64,000 nt of DNA from Circinella umbellata (lineage: Eukaryota; Mucoromycota; Mucoromycetes; Mucorales; Lichtheimiaceae), in contig JAIWNF010000024.1 in the NCBI GenBank assembly GCA_025093555.1, forward strand, positions 372,001-436,000, read 5' to 3'. The notes under the pieces were generated by a model that made no database searches, was not told where the DNA came from, and saw only the letters and a program-made list of their open reading frames with translations. This document shows, in pieces, positions 33,635-46,482 of this stretch. Made by a program: the position numbers and the translations under genes. Every line of letters starts with the position of its first letter. The first letter of the stretch is position 1.

Positions 33635-34396
33635 ATGTTGATATGCTGTGGTGAAATGGACTATGTTGGTCTATGGTGGTTCGTATGTAGTTAATGAGTA
33701 CGATTGAGATAGCAAGTAATGAATGTTTTGACTGATAATATCCCTGTCAAAGGGGACTGCATCAAAAATAAAGCGCCAGTGAGCACTCCAGATTCCATGA
33801 AGAATACAAGCAACAATAGTGTGGCTGCTAACACGAGATTGAATGTGGGGAAAAGAGAGAGAAAAGATGGCAGAATGAACATCTGCAGTGGTAGGAGTGA
33901 AGAGAAATAGACTGGACCAAAGAAAACACCAAATGTCCCATTTAATAGGACACGTATAGAGAAAGTGGAGAAGAGTATCAGGGGAATTGCTATTACAAAG
34001 TGTACACAAATTAGAAGGATGAAGGTGTGGTAAGATAGCATGTAAGTTGACTTTGCATGAGAGTGATTGATGTAACGCGCGGTACCAGAGGTTACGAACT
34101 TGAGGTAAGATAGGCTCGGCCCAAAAACGACGCCACTGTCTCGCTTCCAAAGGTTCTATAAATGAAGTATGAGGATTCCGTAAAATGTTAGTAATGACCG
34201 TAGTGCGGAAGATATGAGAAGAGACTTTAAAAAAGGTGGTAGGAAAACTAAGACTAGGTAATAAGGCTTGTATAGATGAGTAAACTGGGAGAGAGGAGGC
34301 GTGAGAAATATCTATATAGCGTAGAAAAAAAGGGTGTAGAGTATAAAGTTGGGCATCGACAATATACAACATATAGGAACTATCTGTATAAAAATA
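33587..34396 (-). mobile_element. 5'-truncated non-LTR retrotransposon (LINE) fragment with poly(A) tail
   Basis: On the minus strand an open frame from 34372 (extending a few codons upstream to about 34399) to 33671 encodes 233 residues. They match the C-terminal end of fungal LINE reverse transcriptase proteins: RQWRRFWAEPILPQVRNLWYRALHQ is followed by a zf-RVT domain (CTLC...LLHFLYTC...WDIWCFLW). A 44-nt T run at 33587-33630 on the plus strand is the poly(A) tail of the element. The reverse transcriptase and endonuclease parts are absent, so this is a dead 5' truncation. I could not find matching target-site duplications. The left boundary is firm; the right boundary is approximate. Confidence 0.8.
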
Positions 34397-35008
34397 TAAC
34401 TATTATGGAACAGTGGAAAAAAAACTTGACATGTTTTTTTGTTTTAACGCCTGTACTAAGTAGATCAGAATATACAAATAGTATGAATACAAACACACAG
34501 ACCCATCAATGGATCTCATGATCTTCAAAAAAAAATTACCTATTATGTTGAATTTAATAGCTTGCGGTTGCTGTTACAGGCAATTTTTTTTTTAAAGTCA
34601 AGCAGCTGAAGCTGTTAAACTTAACAGCGTTGTAAAATTTTTATCACAGTCAGTATTACAGCATCCACCGCACAATTTGGATAATTTAACAGTTTATAAC
34701 AACCACCGCTGCGGATGGTCGTAATAAGTCCTGTATCAGTTAGTAATCCGATTTCAAACTTACAAAAGTATGTGCAAATAAACAACTTTTACCTTTTTCA
34801 ATTGCTGCTATTTTTTGTTTTTTTTTTCCAATACCGGCCTGATTTATTATCATGATCGAAATCAGTAGGAGTTGCATATAATTGATCAACAGACTTTTTA
34901 ATACATTTGAGAAAGAATCATGCACTGGGGAGGTGTGGCAAATAGAACGAGGAGTGTCTTGAAGATCTTTTTCCGAACCATGGATATTTTCAAATGTGAT
35001 GATAGTCT
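34397..35008. other. Spacer with a possible MITE remnant
   Basis: About 600 bp. The segment 34560-34714 has imperfect inverted ends (GCTTGCGGTTGCTGTTA against GCAGCGGTGGTTGTTA read inward) and may be a decayed hAT-like MITE, but no target duplication is evident. Nothing coding is seen. Confidence 0.3.
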
Positions 35009-35389
35009 TTAATAAACGTTTTTTCCAGAACTAATTCCAGCAACAACCCATTCACCAAAAGTTACTTGTTTTAAGTTTTGGAATGGTTTTAAAAAACGAA
35101 TTATCTCGATGCTTGAAATAGGTTTTGCCAAATCTTCATACTCAATGTCGATACAACCAACAACATCATAAAAGAGAGAAAATTGTGTTTGATTTTTGGA
35201 AGACAAAGATCGAATTTCACCAGCTCGTAATTGAAAAACCTTGTTAGAGATCCACGCTTGAGAAGAAAATCGAAAAAAAACTTGTTGGCACGCATAAATT
35301 CTAAACGATCAGAGTAGGTTTGAAGCTGATCAAAAATTTGGTACGTTACTTCAAAAAGTAACGTTCACTTAACTACATTATCTTGCATT
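35009..35389 (-). pseudogene. F-box-like protein fragment, frameshifted
   Basis: The minus strand reads FEVTYQIFDQLQTYSDRLEF MRANKFFF (spaced here), close to the F-box/leucine-rich-repeat start common in Mucoromycota proteins (LPPEILxxIFxQL...R...VNK). It continues to about 35210, where the frame shifts to one running SLFYDVVGCIDIEYEDLAKP and stopping at 35009. A stop precedes the F-box half, and no repeats follow. It looks like a short decayed copy of a larger F-box gene. Such proteins act as substrate receptors of SCF ubiquitin ligases when intact. Confidence 0.45.
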
Positions 35390-36979
35390 AACTTGATTTC
35401 TTCAAATAAAAAAACACAAGTATATATATTGTAATAAGGAATTCGACGTTCAAATTAATTAATCAAGAAAATAAAAAAACTACCAGTGATGAAATTTGGT
35501 TAAAAATAAAGTTGGTTGTGTGGAAATAAGATGGAGTTATGTTAAGGTAAAGATGGGTTTGGTCGAATAAAAAAAAGAGTGGTCAATAGATTTTTTGATT
35601 TTTATGCATGCTAGAATTCTTTCTTCCGTCATAAAAAAGAAAAATATTATCAACCCCCTTTTCCCGCCTATGAAAATTCTATAGCTACTGATAATAAAGG
35701 AAGGATTAATATGTTTATAATCTTGGCATCATTGCGTATATATATATCAATGTACACAGCTATTATTTCCCCTTTTTTTGTCAGTAACAGCAATGTCTGT
35801 TACTGTATATTAAGCAGCCATTTTTTGTTGACAAAGCTAAGCAAGAAAAAATGTATTTTTTTTCTTTCTTTCACAAACCGTCCACAATCATGGATCCTGC
35901 ATCTGATCATCATCAACAGAAGAAGAGATATACAGCACTGAGCACGCTAATTCCACTGTCGCATCATCTTCAAACGAAATAATACATAATAATAATATAA
36001 CAAATACAACCGAACCAATGATATTTTTTATAACCCATATCTACCACAATAATTGCTTTGTCCACCATTTCCTTTTACATATGCTTCTCCTTCTTCAAGT
36101 ACGTACTAGTATCTTTGATGGTTTACGTGCACCAACCACGTGTGAGACATTGTAAAACATGCCATATTAATACTTGTATCCTATCAGCAGAAGAGGTCGA
36201 AAAACATACCCTCTTCTAAATAATAACAACCAATGAATCTACTTTTTTAAAATGAACAAACCGATACTGTACATACGTATAAGCTTGTACTATACAACCA
36301 TTAATATTGCATACAATCATTATTAATTTTTTTTATATATTATCACTTCTTTTTCAATAAAAAACGCCATATAGTTACGTAATAGTCAAATATAAATTAT
36401 AAATCCTTGTTCAGCGATACGGAATTTTTATGAATTTTAATTCATGTTTACTGATTTTTTAGATCAGTTTGTAAAAACCAATGACGGGATTCAACACCGA
36501 ATAATATTAAAAAGGGGGAGAATTGTCTTTTTCCCGCCATTAAGTTATTATTATGGTACCTGATCTACGTTTTGTTTGGTGAAACAATTAGAATATGACA
36601 TTTCCCCTCCTCTCTTTCTCTGTACTACGTACAGAACACTATTTAACTAAAAATTGTAATATATATATAAAAGCATTTACTGTATAATAATAATAATAAT
36701 AATAATATCTACTTAAAAAAAAGGAGAGAGAACAATTGTCTGTGAAAAGGAAGGTGACAGAGAGGGGTGGGGAAGGGAGTTGATGCAGAAGTGAAAAGGA
36801 TATAAGAAAAGGACTATAATATATAAAGTAAAAGGAGAAAAGAAAAAACATAATGTACAGTAAACATATAGAAAAGAAAGAAAAACAAAACAAAAGCCTA
36901 TAAAATAATGATAGTATATTTGTTTTGCGAATAATAACAATAATAATAATAATATAACTATTATTCCCATATATATTTT
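35390..36979. other. Right part of the accessory island; no gene seen
   Basis: About 1.6 kb, AT-rich. A perfect 9-bp inverted repeat CAGTAACAG / CTGTTACTG with a 6-nt loop lies at 35782-35805. Several ACGTA-core sites occur (near 36099, 36273, 36375, 36624). The bHLH 3' end flanks it on the right with TAA repeats. Confidence 0.4.
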
Positions 36980-38193
36980 TTAACGTTGTTGTTGTTGTTG
37001 TTGATATGATTGTAAAACACTTTCAAGTTGTTGAATTCTTTGTTGATAAGTATGAACTTCTTGTTGTAAAAAACGAATATGATCCACACTTCGACGTAAA
37101 ATAACACCTTTATTAGGTTTACCAGCTCCATTATTATTATTACTATTATTATTATTCTCAAGCATTGTATCAGGAAGTAATGTTCCAAGTTCTTGAATCC
37201 GATCATTGATATTATCTCTCCGTCGGCGTTCAACTATTAATTTGTTTCGTCTTCGTGAGAAAAAAAAATAACACACACCTTATATACCCACATACACATA
37301 AACCATCCATCCTATCCCGACCCATTATATTCCATACCAGCATTATGTGATTCTCTTCGACGTCTTCGTTTTTCCATTATCATTTGTAAACTATAAAAAA
37401 AAAATTAATAATATGTTTAGCTTTTTTTTTTAACAGGCAGAGCGGATGTAAGAAAAAGTGAAAGGAACTAAAAATAAACTTACTTCATTTGCATAGTATA
37501 ATCATCTTCAAAACTTTTTGCTGTACCACCTTGTTGCTCTGGAGATTGTTGTTGTTTTGGTTGCTTGGATTGTTTAGATTTTTTAGTTTGTTGTGGTTGT
37601 TGTGTCATTGGATGGGGTTGATCATTATAATAAGGAGGAGAAGTGCCAAAATTATAATCAATATTAGCAGGTGCTGACATGGCAGCTGCTCCAGGGGGTC
37701 CTTGTGGATAGTGAGATGTAGAAGAAGAAGTAGAAGGTGGTGGTGGCGGCATATCCATCGGTAGTTCAGAATAAGTAGGAGGTGAACCGAACCAAGGATC
37801 TTCTGCATAAGAAAAACTTGACGAAGAAGGAGAATGTTGTTGTTGTTGTTGTTGTTGTTGGTTCATACTATAACTACCAACACTTTGCCGATGTTGTTGA
37901 CGAAAAGTGTTCATTCCAGTTTGATAATCTAAATCTTCTAAATCTTCCAAGGGAGCATTTAAAGGTGACATGAATGATTGTGAAAATTCTTCATTTGTAT
38001 TGTTCGGATTAGTTCTTGTATTATGTGGGTCAATACGCAGTGGCGATGGCGCCATGGTATATTCGTCATTGTGTTGTTGATAAAATGATAAAGGATGAGG
38101 AATAGAATGACGTTGTTGTTGTTGTTGTTGAAGGTGATATTGTGTTGGATTCTGTAATTTATTAGATTGAAAAGGTTGTTGCTGGTGAGACAT
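36980..38193 (-). CDS. bHLH transcription factor (USF/class B type)
   Basis: Three exons (38193-37484, 37390-37338, 37233-36980) give 338 residues. The DNA-binding region is assembled across the second intron: MEKRRRRRESHNA from exon 2 joins VERRRRDNINDRIQELGTLL from exon 3. This is a canonical class-B basic region with the His-Glu-Arg residues (H..E/ERRRR) that read CACGTG E-boxes. An Asn-rich loop (NNNNSNNNNG) separates helix 1 from helix 2 (KGVILRRSVDHIRFLQQEV). A short coiled coil or zipper (YQQRIQQLESVLQSY) ends in a Gln run. The N-terminal two-thirds is disordered and Q/P/S-rich, probably for activation. It is nuclear by type; targets are unknown. Confidence 0.88.
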
Positions 38194-40917
38194 ATTTGTT
38201 TTATTTTTATTTTACAATAGTAAAAAGAAGTATGAGAAGAAAAAGAATAATTATTTTTAAGTTTCATGCCGATCCAAATCCTTTTTTTTTATAAGTTTCT
38301 CCTTTTGGTACAAAGTGGGGCTATTACCAAGTTTAAAAAAAAAGCTCAGCCTAAAAAAACTTAATTGTTCACTTGGTTCGGCTGCAAACAATATGTAAAT
38401 ATGGAAATACTGCATCTATGGACAGTAAAAGCGATCACCTGTCATGAACTATAATCACATTATGTTGAAGATGACTCTTACTTCTTTCTTTCTCTTACAT
38501 TCTCTTTATCTTTTATATCTTAGGTTATTAATATTATGACATCTTTCAAATATTTCTAGCAAAGACAACTATCCTACTAATACTATTACTAGTAATTACT
38601 ACTACTTTTATACAGCTCTAACGAAATGATCCACTGCTATATATAACCATCTATTATAATTATTCAAAAAAAGAAGAATATATTCTCATAAGATAATAGC
38701 GCAGTAAATATATGTTTCACAATTATATGCAAAAAGAAACCTTTTTTTATTTCAACAAAACAATGTCATAGCCAATCAAAATTACTGACCAATCAGTATT
38801 AATGTAACTGCAAAAAACATATCGATGTCGTAATTCTTGGCACTTGAGAAAAACATAAAACAGAGTTTTTTTTTTTTTGGTACTTGATAACCATTGTTGG
38901 ATTGACTTGCGCCAATCGCATTATAGTTTAATAAAAAATAGATGCTTTATCCAATGAGAGCTCATTTTAATAAATAGGAGAGCATGCCTGGGTATAAAAT
39001 TTTCAGCTGCATGAAAAAAAAACCTGTTCCTGGACAGAAATTACTATTGGTCCAAGAATTGGGTTGCTAATTATATTATGTAGACAATTCGTTATGAGTT
39101 TGTGTAAAGGTTACACATGTTTATTTTCATCAATCGTCAATAATGAACAAATTTGAGGATTCTAAAGGTTACAGACGAGGTTATATCTCAACAACCCAGT
39201 ACCTTGGATCAATCTGTTCCAGCCACACAGAACAATAAATACGACGAACAGCTGATGGTTCTTGATGTAAGAGTACACTCTTTAAAGAAAGAGATGTTAT
39301 ATAACAAAGTGGATAGAGCTTTCAAAAACATGTTCTACAGTATTATTATAAGAGTGTTTTTAATAAAAGATGACAGTGTTCGACTTGGTGATTGTAGTGC
39401 AACTGATGTGACTAATGAGCAAAAATAATGTCCTGCTTTGGATGTATGGGATGAACTGCAGGGTATATAAAAAATTAAAACGAAACTCTTTGGTACGTAA
39501 AGAACGTATAGCATGATATGCTATCAAAATAAAATATATTAGTTATACATGAAGATTTTTTTAAAGAAAGAAAAAACGGAATGCAAGAGATTTATCTCTA
39601 TTTACAGTGTTGCAGAATGCAAGTCTGAATTTGCTGGCGAGTGATTGATGACGGACAATGAACGGTGACAAGCATAATAATTGAAAAGATTATATTGTCA
39701 TCCCATTCCTAGTTGATAATGCATTAATTTATAGGATCAACATACACGTGCTTCTGAGGGGATAAGTACTTTTTTTTTTGGGAAGCTTTGTCTTCTATGA
39801 ACGTTCTCGTCGTGCTTCCTGTCGGGTTGTTTGAAATTTATACGACTTGCTGATATATTAACCTTTTTTTTTACTTCTTTCTTTCAAAATAATAAACTTT
39901 TTATTTACAAACAAACGAGTGGAATACGTATGATTCTATGTGGGTTTTTATGTATGGTAATTCACTAAATTTCTATATAAATGTGGAAGCATATTAAAGT
40001 GACGACATATTGCAGTTATATGTATATGTCATCACTCTCGCGTGATAGATACACTCTCCAATGACATTTGCCAAAAAACCGTATTATTCCAAACAACTGA
40101 GGTGTTGCTCTGACACGTGTATAAATAATTATACATGGTTCTACAAAAATTTGGTCATCTTAGGTCGTAAATACTTTATCTAGATATAATTCTTTGTTTT
40201 CTTCAAAAAAAAATTCAATACAATACAAAATAACAGTACCACTTAAGTCTTCACAAAATATTACAATAAAACGAGCTGTGGTTATCTACATGGCTCTCTA
40301 TGTTGCTAATGCTACTTAAAAAAACCCAAAATACATTCTGCAATTAAACCCCCCCCCCACAAATATATTCCGAAAGGTTATCGATTTTTAAAAATGCTGT
40401 TATTTCCTGATATGATGGTCTGTGCATTTATACGTAATTAAAATACAAGTATTTAGATATATGTATTAGTAGTACTACCCGTGGTGATGATAGTAGTAAT
40501 AATACCCTATTGTTAATTTTTTACATCGAACTGTTGTATAATCCAATTACAACTATTTTTCCCTGTTATAGTCAGTAAATGTTTAAAGCAACAAAAACAA
40601 CAATTTGTTGTATTTTCCATATTTGCTGTCATTGTGTAACCGAAAAAGAAACCAAAAACTGTTCCACACATTTCGGATGGCATTGACTCTATTTTATCCG
40701 TTTTCTCCCAATTTCATCGTTTTTGGTGTCAACTATATTAAATAGAACTGTAGTCTCAATATACACGTAATCGAGTAACGCATTACTAAATAACCTTTTC
40801 CCCCTCCCCCTTGTCTTTCAAACGATCGACCCGTCGCTATTCCTCTCCCCTTTTCGTCTAGAGCACTACCCTGTACCATAACGACAATACGTAACAAACA
40901 AAAAAAAAGAACGCACA
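38194..40917. other. Long intergenic region, no supportable gene
   Basis: About 2.7 kb between divergent bHLH and ABC1-kinase genes. One open frame at 39153-39428 (91 codons, + strand, starting MRILKVTDEVISQQPS) has ordinary-looking composition but no recognised motif or splice partner. Homopolymers such as C9 near 40350 occur. The region near 40700-40917 is the likely kinase promoter. Confidence 0.4.
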
Positions 40918-42997
40918 ATGTCATCAGTATTTGGACGACTCAAACGACCGATCCGGTTCATGTTGGGTACAAGTTTTGTTTGTGCAGGAATTTATGGCAT
41001 TGATGCACGGACAGAAGCTCAACTTATTCGTCGCAATATTCGAACTTTCTATAATGGTATTGCACTTGCTGTTGATTACAAGTTGAATTTCCATCCCTCC
41101 TTGGAACTTGGCAGTGTTTCTAGAATCGAATCCCTTCATGAACGTGTAGCCAATCGTATATTCGATGTGTTTGAACATAATGGAGGTCTTTACATTAAAA
41201 TGGGTCAAGTCATTGCTACCCAGTCAGCCGTTTTACCCCAAGCATATCAACGACGCGCCAAACGACTGTATGATGCTGCTCCTGCGTTACCTTTCGAAGT
41301 TGTCGAACGCGTATTTCGAGAAGATTTTAATGGATTACATCCAAGTCAAGTATTTTCAGAATTTGAAATGTTACCTATTGCTTCGGCTTCGATCGCTCAA
41401 GTACACAGAGCTAGATTACATACAGGAGAAGTGGTAGCCGTCAAGATCCAAAAACCAGCAATATTAAAACAGATGGATTGGGATTTGATGGCTTTTCGAA
41501 TATTATTAAAAGTGTATGAAAAGTTATTTGATTTACCATTATCGTGGTCATCCGATTATATTGAAAAGCATATTAGAATGGAGACGGATTTTATTAGTGA
41601 AGCAAGGTAAACCCGCCCCTAAAAAAACAAACTGTTGAAGTTTATTAATAGATTTGAAATTGATTTCTTATTATATGTGACAAATATATATTATTTAATT
41701 AGTAATACGGACAAGGCAAGAGAACATTTTGATGAAGAACCAAGTCTTAAAGATCGAGTTTATGTCCCAAAAGGTAATAGAAAGATACATTTATTCATGT
41801 TTTGTAATCCCAATGACTATTAATACTACTACTATTCTTAATCAGTATACCATGAAATCAGTTCAAAACGTGTTCTTGTTTCTGAATGGGTGGATGGTAT
41901 TCAAGTAACAGATAAACAAAAGTTAAAAGCCAAGAATTTAGATTTGGATCGGGCCATGTATACAACCATTGAAGCATTTTCAAGTCAAATTTTTCGGAGT
42001 GGATTTGTTCATGGTAAAAAAAAAAAGAAGGATCATAAAATTGGGATATAGAAAAATGGCCTAATCATGTTCTATTATATTATTATGCAGGGGATCCACA
42101 TCCTGGGAATGTTCTTGTACGTAAACATCCTAAACTAAAAAATGATGTTCAAGTTGTAATTATTGATCATGGTTTATACATTCAAGAGTCTGAACAGTAA
42201 GTTGAAAAAGAGAAGAAAAATTGGATGTAAAATAATACTTATCAATTTATATAATTAGATTCCGTCTTGAATATTGTAAATTATGGGAAGCCTTATTTAT
42301 GTTGGATATGAATACCATGAACCGAATATGTAAAAGCTGGGGTATTCAAGATTCAAATATGTTTGCCTCCATCACTCTACAAAAACCATTCAGTCCAGAC
42401 AAAGCTGTTCATTTGGGTCAAGCCAATGTCAACATGCAAGATATCTACGAATTACAAGTTTCTGTCAAAGAACGTATCAAAGACTTTTTAAAAGATCAAG
42501 CTCTTTTCCCACGTGAACTGATTTTTGTTTCGAGAAATATGAATATTGTTCGTGCGAATAATAAAGCATTGGGGTCACCCGTCAATCGTATCAATGTCAT
42601 GGCAAGATGGGCTTTACGTGGACTTTCCAAACAAGGGTCAAAACAAAATTTAACATCGGATGATGTAGATGCATCAATAACACAAAAAATGCGAGGATAT
42701 TTATATTCAACTTGGCGATTATGGGTATTTGATTGTACATTGATGGTAATGAGTGTTAGTTTTTGGTTGGTACGATTGCGGGATAGAACAAATAAATTGT
42801 TATATGGTCGTGATAGTCAAGGTTTTGAAGAAGTGTTGGATCAAAAGTTAAAAGAACAGGTATATATAAAGATACATTTCTTTTTGGTTTTACTAATATT
42901 ACATAGTGTTGTTATTTTTACGAGGCTAACTTATATATAAATATAGTTACGACAACAATTTGGTATTGTAATTGATGAATCACTTTTTGATGCATAA
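40918..42997 (+). CDS. ABC1/ADCK (UbiB) family atypical kinase, ADCK1/MCP2-like
   Basis: Six exons (40918-41606, 41703-41773, 41846-42013, 42091-42196, 42259-42859, 42947-42997) give 561 residues. A likely membrane segment or targeting region lies at about 13-30. The UbiB hallmarks are present: KMGQ at 94-97, the nucleotide-binding Ala-rich loop SASIAQVHRARL in place of a Gly-rich loop, VAVKIQKP (catalytic-type lysine), METDFISEA, the GDPHPGNVLV catalytic loop and IIDHGLY in place of DFG. The DHGLY variant and overall length fit ADCK1 and yeast Mcp2 rather than COQ8. Relatives are mitochondrial and affect lipid and coenzyme Q homeostasis. C-terminal WRLWVFDCTLMVMSVSFWL may be a second membrane segment. 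Exact orthology is not settled from sequence alone. Confidence 0.87.
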
Positions 42998-43254
42998 ATC
43001 AATTGCATGTATATATAATATTACATAAATATATCCTTCTTCTTTTTCTATACAGTATATAGACCATAAAAGAAGAAGATGATGTATATGTATAATTGCT
43101 AAATATTTCTTTATTTATTATTGGTCTTAGTATTAGTATTAGTATTGTTATTACAGTACGTACTATCCCTCATTTTAATAGATTTCTTACATATATTATT
43201 TAACCCCTTTCTTTTTAAACAATTAACCAGCCACATTATATACGTATATCCATA

Positions 43255-43285
<31 letters not shown>

Positions 43286-43780
43286 CATTTTGTAATTTTC
43301 ATATGTCATTCTTTCTATTTGTAATAAATCCCACTTGACAACATAATTCGAGTAACAATCAATTTCAGTGTGTGTAACTCATTAATGATGCAAATAATTT
43401 TAATTTTAATATATATATGCTATCATACTTCTTTAAACTTTTCTCTTGGCAAAAGCACTCAATACATTTTAAACTTCAGGGTAAAGAGTTATCATGCTAT
43501 TGTAGTGCTTAGAAAGAGAGAACACGTTTTATGAGTATACACATTTAGAGTGTGATTTACGTACATAATCTTAGCAGTAAAAACCTACATAATACTATCG
43601 TCATAAAAAATAATATTAACCCATGTCTTGGGGAGCGGGAATTCTGGAATATGCTATAACTCCCTCGAAACTTGATGAGGTAAATCCACGTGTCAGCGGT
43701 TCATGCTGATTTTCTTTTTTCTTCCCAGCTTTTTTTTTATCCTTTTATCTTTTTCTTCAGAACAAACCAAAAAGCACAAC
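42998..43780. other. Spacer, no gene seen
   Basis: About 780 bp with TA repeats (43264-43285) and TATTAG repeats (43129-43150). It presumably holds the kinase 3' end and the FIT gene promoter. Confidence 0.5.
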
Positions 43781-44745
43781 ATGTTACGACATGGGAAAGA
43801 TTCGGCTGCAACAGCAGATAATAATAGTAGTAATACAAATACACCAATAAATACCAATACGACTACTCAAAATACCATCAACTATTATATCAACCATAAC
43901 CCATATATTTCCAAAGTCATTGTAACGATTCAATCATTACAACCACACCAACAATTTGCTGTCTCGTTATATATTTTGAGTGTCTTGATTTCCTTTATCT
44001 ATTCTTGTTTCTTTACTCCACCTTCTAATTACTTTACCAACAAACGAAATTTTGTTAATGTTCTATTTGTCAAAAAGGGTTGGTTTTGGGTCACTGTTGT
44101 TTATATGACCTATTTATACTTTATTCAATCCAAGAAACAATCGTATGAACGTGGATTAGCTCGGTATGGTTTGATAACAATGTATTGGTATATTTTGACT
44201 CAATGGTTATTCGGTCCAAGTTTTATTGACCGTGTCTTTGTAGCAACTGGAGGATCATGTACTGATTTACTGGCTGAAAATAATATTGTTGGTGCATATG
44301 GATATGGTGCTTGTAAACGTGCAGGTGGCAATTGGGGTGGTGGCCATGATGTATCAGGTCACTGCGTTCTTTTAATCCTTTCAAGTTTATTTTTATGGGA
44401 AGAAGTGGTTGCTTGGGGTTTTTATTCTATTCCAACTATTCACCGTATCAAGGCTGATAATACAAATCGATATGGTTGGTGGTCAGTTTTGGCAGTTTAT
44501 GGATTATTATTATTATGGTGGTGGATGTTGACAATGACAAGCGTTTATTTTCATGGTTATTTTGAACTTTTATCCGGTTGTTTCTTTGGTCTATTAGGTT
44601 GGGCTGTTGTGGTAAGTTTATTTTCTTTTATAATCTTTCAAAAGAGTGTCATTATCATTTCTAATATAAATGTAATTTATCTATATAGTACATTGGAATC
44701 CTTCCTCAGTTTCCTCAAATTGGTCTTCCACCAGTTCAATTATAA
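43781..44745 (+). CDS. FIT family lipid-droplet/ER protein (FITM2/Scs3-like)
   Basis: Two exons (43781-44611, 44689-44745) give 295 residues, a typical FIT length. After a polar Asn/Thr-rich N-terminus the protein has about six hydrophobic segments (near 58-76, 100-115, 130-145, 195-215, 232-253, 262-280). The two conserved FIT histidines lie in GGHDVSGH (second His 194) and VYFHGYFELLSG (His258). FIT proteins are ER membrane enzymes that cleave fatty acyl-CoA and promote lipid-droplet budding; the two histidines are needed. The start chosen follows ACAAC-ATG. An in-frame ATG at 43703 would add a hydrophobic leader, which is less likely because it lies in a promoter-like pyrimidine tract. Confidence 0.88.
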
Positions 44746-44961
44746 AGTATACTCTTCGTATTAGACAAAAAACCCCTTTATATTATATATACTATCTCAT
44801 AATCATTTTGTTTCATTTTGTTCCCTTGTTATTTGTTATTTGAGTTAACTCTGTATTACATTTCCTTTTATTATTATGAAATAATATAATACACAAAATG
44901 GCTCTCTTGGTCTTTTTTTTTTGTATAATAATAATAATAATAACAATAATTATTATAATAT

Positions 44962-46306
44962 TTAATTCTCTTCGTCACCCTTTTTCAAGTTGCTCATATT
45001 AGTAGCTTCAATAGGTGATCTATATTTTATATATATTTACATTTTAATTCATGTTTCTATTCCAATATATATATATATATATATAAATAAATTATTAACT
45101 TACCCAATAAAAATCAATTGTTGAATTTGTGTTGTTTCTTCATCTTCTTGATTATCTTGAACAAATAACTAATATTTATATTAAAGAAAGAGTTAAATTA
45201 TCTCTTACATACCAATTACTCGTTATAAGACAAATAAAAAATTATTAGTTACCACAAGAGAGTTGATATTTTGAAACTTAACAAAACGTAAATTAACAAC
45301 AGCATCTTCTTCAAAGTCTTTTGGTTCTAATTCAATAGTTTGTGTTTCCTTTACTGAATCAGCATCATCAAAACCCAATGTTTGTCGGTTTGTATAAATT
45401 TTAATTGTCTTTGGTGCTTGAGCTAATAAAAGAAGTTGTTATTATATATTCATATATCTGATAACTTATATATTACTTACCAATATTTTTTGCCTTCAAT
45501 TTGATAGAATGAATTTTAACAGCTATAACGAAAAAAAAACACATATTTTTTTTAATTTTTATGTTTTCATTATAATAAATCCCAACGAATACTAAATTTA
45601 TATTAACTTACGTTGACTAAAAGGAACAGTAATGATAAGTTGTTCATCAACATCACTTTCAAGAAATGCATCATTTGATTTAAATACATTCTTTACGTTA
45701 TTTTCTTCATTTTGATTCAATGCATCCATTTGATTAGGTGTAATATAATCTGTCAAATCAGACTATATAAATCTTTTATTAGTAAAAATAAAAGAAAATC
45801 CAATATAAATGCAAAGTACTTACATGACCATTAATACCATAGTTATTCTTACTACCGCTATTACTGCTGACACCATCACTACCACTAGCAGTTTCACCTT
45901 GATGTTGTTTAACCAATTGTTCAATTTGGCCAGCACTAGCTCCCTTAAGTTCAGCTACTTTTTGTCCTGATTTGAAAAATTGGAAAGTAGGCCTAATATC
46001 AAAATATAAATACATAAAAATAAGTTAAGTTTACCAAAAAAAAATTAATGTAACGTGTGTGTGTGTGTGTGTGTGTGGATGTGTATATGATTCTTTTGCT
46101 TTACATACATGGCTGTCACTTTGCATGAGGATGCTACATCCTGTCAAGTTGTAAATATAAATATAAATTATTATTATTTCTCTTCAACATCCCACTCCTC
46201 CAACCTAATGCTATATGCGATTAACTTACCCTTAACCGATCTACGTCGACCTGTATATAATAAAGCACCTCGTCATATTAGAACTTCCTTCTTTTGTCAT
46301 TCACTT

Positions 46307-46349
<43 letters not shown>

Positions 46350-46438
46350 CTTTACCTTTGCAAATTGGACATGAGGATATTTTGCTGAAATCTGTGCAAA
46401 GAAAGGTGCAATCATATGACAAGGACCACTATTTTATT

Positions 46439-46482
<44 letters not shown>

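Noticed and set aside
35782..35805. Perfect 9-bp inverted repeat CAGTAACAG / CTGTTACTG
   Set aside because: Too short and lacking a T-run or adjacent gene end to call a terminator or hairpin RNA; noted only as a curiosity.
39153..39428. 91-codon open frame starting MRILKVTDEVISQQPS
   Set aside because: No motif, no signal peptide, no splice partner and no similarity I recognise. It lies in AT-rich intergenic DNA, so it is listed only as a possible relic.
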